Source of the DNA: Cryobacterium sp. GrIS_2_6
GTDB lineage: Bacteria; Actinomycetota; Actinomycetes; Actinomycetales; Microbacteriaceae
Length of the DNA: 64,000 nt
Assembly (NCBI RefSeq): GCF_035984545.1
Contig: NZ_JAXCHP010000001.1
Coordinates: forward strand, 434,001 to 498,000
Reading direction: 5' to 3'
Numbering within the stretch: the first letter of the stretch is position 1; every line of letters begins with the position of its first letter. Of the stretch, positions 60,673-64,000 are shown piece by piece. Under the pieces are notes generated by a model that saw only the letters and a program-made list of their open reading frames with translations, did not search any database and was not told where the DNA came from. The position numbers and the translations under genes are program-made.

Positions 60673-60885
60673 GTGGTTGAACGACAAGCGCCGCGCGATG
60701 GACGCCTCATCATCGAATGACTAGCGATTCTCACCTTTGGGATCAGTCTCGTTGTGAGCGCCCTTCAACTTGCCATGGGGTCCACCGACCAAGGGGTCTG
60801 GTTCGTGTTGATCCTTTCCGCCATTGTCTTTGCACGCAGCCTGACGCTCGTGATTCGAGCCCACCGGGGCCACTCGGACTTCTAG
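60673..60885 (+). pseudogene. Small membrane protein gene with an in-frame TGA
   Basis: GTG 60673 has an excellent GGAGG 8 bases upstream. The frame runs 15 codons (VVERQAPRDGRLIIE), meets TGA 60718-60720, then continues LAILTFGISLVVSALQLAMG ... WFVLILSAIVFARSLTLVIR to TAG 60885. The two helices after the stop look like a genuine membrane protein, so the TGA probably replaced a sense codon (TGG is the closest). Confidence 0.45.
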
Positions 60886-61136
60886 CTGAGGGCCCTCTTC
60901 TATGCGTTGAGACATACCAGCAGATGCCAGGACACCACCAACACCTACACGGACTTTGGCGACAGCTCCCACAACACGGGAATCAGTCGGTGCACCTAAG
61001 TCGACCCCGACGGGCAAGACGCAAAACGCCACCGGGACGCCGGCCGCTACCGATCAGCGGCAAGAACCCGTCTAGACCGAAGCCAATCGGCTCGATAATC
61101 CCGTTCGGCATCCCGTCATACTCAAATCACCGAGCA
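60886..61136. other. Region without recognisable genes
   Basis: Several overlapping frames but none convincing. Confidence 0.35.
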
Positions 61137-61460
61137 TCAGCATCTCTTGCCAAGGTGGCGAAGAGCGTGCGGCCTTGGCATAACGGAGTGGGGTTCACAC
61201 AGTGCCGGATCGTCGCGTTCCGGGTTTGACCTGCGGGCGCCTTCGTTGAAGAAGGACAAGGCTGAACCTGCAATGAGAACGGTGGACAGCAGGTATGAAA
61301 ACTGTCGCGGTCTCGGAGTGGGCGGAAGCGCCGGCGCATGAAACCGGTGGCGAACACCGAGGTTGTAGACCAGGTCCAGAATCATGCCGCGGGGAAATAG
61401 CGCCCCGGTGAGCGGAACGATTGCCCCCACTCCAAGAAAAGTGGGCGACTGCAACGCCAA
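61137..61460 (-). pseudogene. DUF4395-like membrane protein fragment
   Basis: The minus-strand frame has TTG as its only start. It encodes VGAIVPLTGALFPRGMILDL, VYNLGVRHRF, LPPTPRPRQFSYLLSTVLIA and then degenerates. The middle resembles DUF4395-type membrane proteins. Both ends appear damaged. Confidence 0.3.
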
Positions 61461-61486
61461 CCCGACGACTGACTATGGCAGCCTCA

Positions 61487-61718
61487 GGGGGCTTTTGCTG
61501 AGTTCGAGCGGTCTCTGATCCGTGAACGTCAACGTGAGGGTATTGCTCTGGCGCAGAAGCGTGGCGTGTACCGAGGCCGCGCGCCATCTCTGGATGCGGC
61601 CCGGGCTGCGGAGTTGCGTGAGAAGGCGGCCGGCGGTGTGACGAAGGCTGCTCTCGCTCGAGACTTTGGTATCAGCCGTGAAACTGTTTACGCGTATCTC
61701 CGCGCTGAGGTTTGAAAG
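61487..61718 (+). pseudogene. C-terminal fragment of a resolvase
   Basis: Encodes AFAEFERSLIRERQREGIAL, AQKRGVYRGRAPSLDAARAA and ALARDFGISRETVYAYLRAE to a stop at about 61717. It is about 85% identical in protein to the end of the recombinase at 53735. The catalytic half is missing, so it is a truncated paralogue, perhaps left by recombination. Confidence 0.85.
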
Positions 61719-61726
61719 GCTCTCCG

Positions 61727-62752
61727 CTAACGGACGAGGCCGTTGGTGGTGGGGGTGGACGTGACATCATCTGTTGGAAGAAGTTCTGCGTGGTCTCGGG
61801 CGTATTTGCGTGCCCGGTATATCCGTCGACCGAACAGAGGGAAGAAAGCCAGCAGCGCGACGATGAGCGCGATAATTAGCCCGATCGAAAAGTCTGATCG
61901 GGTTCCCGACACGAGGGACTGTGCCTGCTGGATTCCGAGTCCGACATAGAGCAGCGTGATGTAAGCGAGTTGGAAGGGAAAGACCATCGAAATCAGCACC
62001 GCGTATTTGGCCGCTGCGACCTGCTCGTCGTGATCGAGCTCTAGTTGCTTGCCGCGTAGCACTACCTTGCCCATCTTTCTCAATCTTCCAAGGTCCCGGC
62101 TGACGCTTTCGCGAAGACGGCGATTCAGTGGCAGGGCAACGAGTATGCAGGCAAGGGCCGCGGCGAAGAACGCAGATTCTGCCGCGAAGGTCAGCTGCAC
62201 GCCGATTTCCGAGATGGCGAAAGTGCTCCCACGGGCGAGAACAATGAACAGCATGAGAGCGAGCACGAGTGTGGCTACAAAGGTGATGGCAACGATGGTG
62301 ATCTTGCGCACGATCTCCCTTCGGCTGATCGGAACCCAGGGTCGTTCGACGAGGGGACGTGCTTCTTCGTGTCGGAGGAGCGTTTGTCCCACGAGCAGTG
62401 CGAGCGCGGTGAGCACGACCCCGGCTCCGATGAAGACGATCGGCAGCCAAGCAGGCGCGTGGGTGAGGAGCGCATAGAGAATGATCGCGACCGCTCCGAG
62501 TGCCTCGAGCCCGAGCACTATCCCGAACCACCATCTGAAATACCGTCGACTCTCGCCCGTTTTCTTCACATCCCAATATGACGTGATTGAACCCAGGATG
62601 AGCGGGCCGTAGATGAAAACACAGAGCGCACCGATCGCCAGCAACAGCAGGCCGCTCGAATCTGTTGGCGCTTGGACGAGGATCAGGAAGGTGCCGCCGA
62701 TAATAAGGCCGGTTGCCACGAGCACCGACAAAATGTATGCGAGTACTTTCAT
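61727..62752 (-). CDS. Multi-pass membrane protein
   Basis: ATG 62752 (MKVLAYILSVLVATGLIIGG) is chosen because AAAGG precedes it; an upstream start at 62809 is open. A 341-residue protein with about nine hydrophobic helices and a central cytoplasmic segment rich in charged residues (RRLRESVSRDLGRLRKMGKV). No family recognised. It may be a transporter-like or sensing protein. Confidence 0.6.
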   Translation of the reverse strand: MKVLAYILSVLVATGLIIGGTFLILVQAPTDSSGLLLLAIGALCVFIYGPLILGSITSYWDVKKTGESRRYFRWWFGIVLGLEALGAVAIILYALLTHAPAWLPIVFIGAGVVLTALALLVGQTLLRHEEARPLVERPWVPISRREIVRKITIVAITFVATLVLALMLFIVLARGSTFAISEIGVQLTFAAESAFFAAALACILVALPLNRRLRESVSRDLGRLRKMGKVVLRGKQLELDHDEQVAAAKYAVLISMVFPFQLAYITLLYVGLGIQQAQSLVSGTRSDFSIGLIIALIVALLAFFPLFGRRIYRARKYARDHAELLPTDDVTSTPTTNGLVR

Positions 62753-63097
62753 GGTTGTACGCCTTTCGAGTCGGATCGTGATACTCACACTCAGCAGCCT
62801 CGTAGTCAACCCGAAAATGGGGCCGCTCGAAAAATGTTGAATTCCGCCAATTTCGCCAAACGAGCACCGTTGTCTCAGTTTTGTACTTGGCCCACTTCAC
62901 GCGTAGAAGGTTTTACCGCAGCAGCTCACACCTCTGGACTTGTCGGGGAATCGGCCGCCGCTCAGTCGTGGGTTAGCCGTCGCTGTACGGAATCCTGTTG
63001 ACCTGTACATTTTACCGGGTCCAGCAAACGCGCGCACGAAGGTGCGAAGTTCCTCACCGTGACCGAAACCGACCGGGGGTTGTCGTCCTTATCGGGT
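62753..63097. other. Intergenic region without recognisable genes
   Basis: About 345 bases between divergent or converging genes; only shadow frames are seen. Confidence 0.4.
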
Positions 63098-63742
63098 TTA
63101 GTCGTAGAGGTATTGTTCGAGTCGGGGTACGCGCAGGAGTGCGAGGGCGCGTTTTTCGATTTGTCTGACGCGTTCCCGGGTGACGCCCTGGACGGCTGCG
63201 ACCTGTTCGAGGGTGTGCGGCTCATTGCCGTCGAGTCCGAACCGGGCGGTCAAGATGGCCTGTTCCCGGGACGGCAGTCGGTGAAGGTGGAAGGAGATAT
63301 CGGCCCGGCGCAGGGTCAGGGTCGCGTATTCCTCGGGCTCGGGCAGGTCGCCGTCTTGGATGAGTTCGGAGATGTCCCCGACACCATCACCGATCGGCAT
63401 GTCCAGAGAGATGGGTTCGCGGTCGTAGCTGAGTAACCGGGACACGTCCTGGGCCGTGAGAAGGGTGGCAGCTGCTAGTTCCTGGATGGTTGGTTCCCGA
63501 TCGAGGGAAATCATAAGGTCGCGGCGGATTAGCTTGATTTTGTTGAGCTTTTCCGCGGTGTGCACGGGGATGCGGATCATGCGGGACTTGTCGGCTATGC
63601 CGCGGTGGATTGCTTGGCGGATCCACCAGGTGGCGTAGGTGGAAAACTTGTAGCCTGTCATGAAGTCGTACTTTTCTACCGCGCGGACGAGGCCGATGTT
63701 CCCGTCCTGGACGAGGTCCATTATCGGTGAGTATTCGAGTCT
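63098..63742 (-). pseudogene. Principal-type sigma-70 factor, N-terminus removed by an IS
   Basis: The frame encodes sigma region 2 ([38 protein letters not shown] core binding and -10 recognition), region 3 and region 4 ([40 protein letters not shown] with the -35 HTH). The reading frame continues into IS DNA past about 63742, where sigma sequence stops, so the gene lost region 1 and part of 2.1. It resembles SigA/HrdB-type or SigB-type factors. An IS-derived start could still allow a truncated product. Confidence 0.8.
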
Positions 63743-64000
63743 CTGAGCCCCACCCGATCGTGCGGTTGAGCCCCACTGGTCGTGCGGAAGAGCACCAGTG
63801 GTGGTGTGGCTCAGCACCACTGGTGCTCCCCGTCACGGATTACGCGGTTGCGAGGGCGGTTTGTTCCCTCATGTTGTAGGTGCCGGTGTCGACCCAGGTG
63901 GTGTTGTGGATGATGCGGTCCATGATGGCGTCGGCGTGGACGCTGGCGCCGAGGCGTTGGTGCCAGTCCTTCTGTTGATACTGGGTGCAGAACACTGTTG
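63743..64000 (-). mobile_element. End of a second IS21-family element (runs off the window)
   Basis: The end starts TGAGCCCCACCCGATCGTGC and repeats TGAGCCCCAC and CGTGCGG a few bases later, as in IS21 termini with multiple repeats. ACCAGTGGTG / CACCACTGGTG inverted copies follow at 63793-63825. It contains the istB end. Confidence 0.8.
63840..64000 (-). CDS. istB: IstB-like ATPase, C-terminal end (partial)
   Basis: The minus strand ends FCTQYQQKDWHQRLGASVHA, DAIMDRIIHNTTWVDTGTYN, MREQTALATA and stop at 63840. This is the sensor/C-terminal part of an IS21 helper ATPase of a subgroup different from the copy at 21883. The rest lies beyond the window. Confidence 0.88.
   Translation of the reverse strand, partial: TVFCTQYQQKDWHQRLGASVHADAIMDRIIHNTTWVDTGTYNMREQTALATA

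Overview
The window is high-GC DNA from an actinobacterium, most likely of the family Microbacteriaceae. The evidence is a leaderless Flp/Tad pilus block, prfB followed by ftsE-ftsX-smpB-ssrA, an FtsE with a long Pro/Ala tail, and many GTG starts and four-base stop/start overlaps. I cannot name the genus from sequence alone.

Region 1 (1-17088) is mainly core chromosome. It opens with the N-terminus of a large serine recombinase that abuts the amputated 3' end of a tadC-like gene, so a mobile element appears to have entered the pilus operon. Then come the remaining tad genes, a phosphoribosyltransferase, an RhtA-like exporter, an ArsR regulator with a repetitive KSP tail, a pentapeptide-repeat protein, a deazaflavin-type nitroreductase, an MFS exporter, prfB, ftsEX, smpB, the tmRNA gene, a RibD-like reductase, a SulP permease, a lipoprotein, a HisN-like phosphatase and tRNA-Lys(CTT). 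Three short-unit minisatellites (10, 9 and 8 bp) lie here.

Region 2 (17089 to about 45540) is an integrated element next to tRNA-Lys. It has a tyrosine integrase, an excisionase, a large AEP-type primase/helicase with an iteron-like flank, a replication-relaxation-like protein, an IHF-like protein, a beta-class DNA methyltransferase, a nonsense-interrupted Mrr-type endonuclease and about 20 small proteins of unknown function. I see no conjugation or virion genes. It carries a complete IS21-family insertion that splits a zinc-ribbon gene, plus wrecks of other IS elements. Its most striking property is a 9-mer, CCGCGCATG, found about 13 times in front of its genes and not seen by eye in the flanks. 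In five genes it lies exactly 8 nt before the ATG with no ribosome-binding site. In most others it precedes a short leader that does carry one. It looks like a dedicated promoter or operator controlling the element, partly through leaderless mRNAs.

Region 3 (about 45540-64000) is a mosaic of accessory DNA. It holds a decayed esterase, an IS110-family element with a strongly folded upstream region (candidate bridge RNA), an AAA ATPase behind an inverted repeat, an HU protein, a four-gene array of two-TM/PH-like membrane proteins, a tRNA-like T-arm with TGGCAACAT repeats (possible old attachment site) and a resolvase. It continues with a second IS110-family element whose transposase ends in an HTH-like domain, an IS3-family element, a copper-type cassette (cupredoxin, CsoR-like operator, SHOCT protein, a 37-aa protein, DUF302), small membrane proteins, a membrane protein, and a principal-type sigma factor truncated by another IS21-family element that runs off the window.

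All calls come from reading the sequence by eye; no database search was run.
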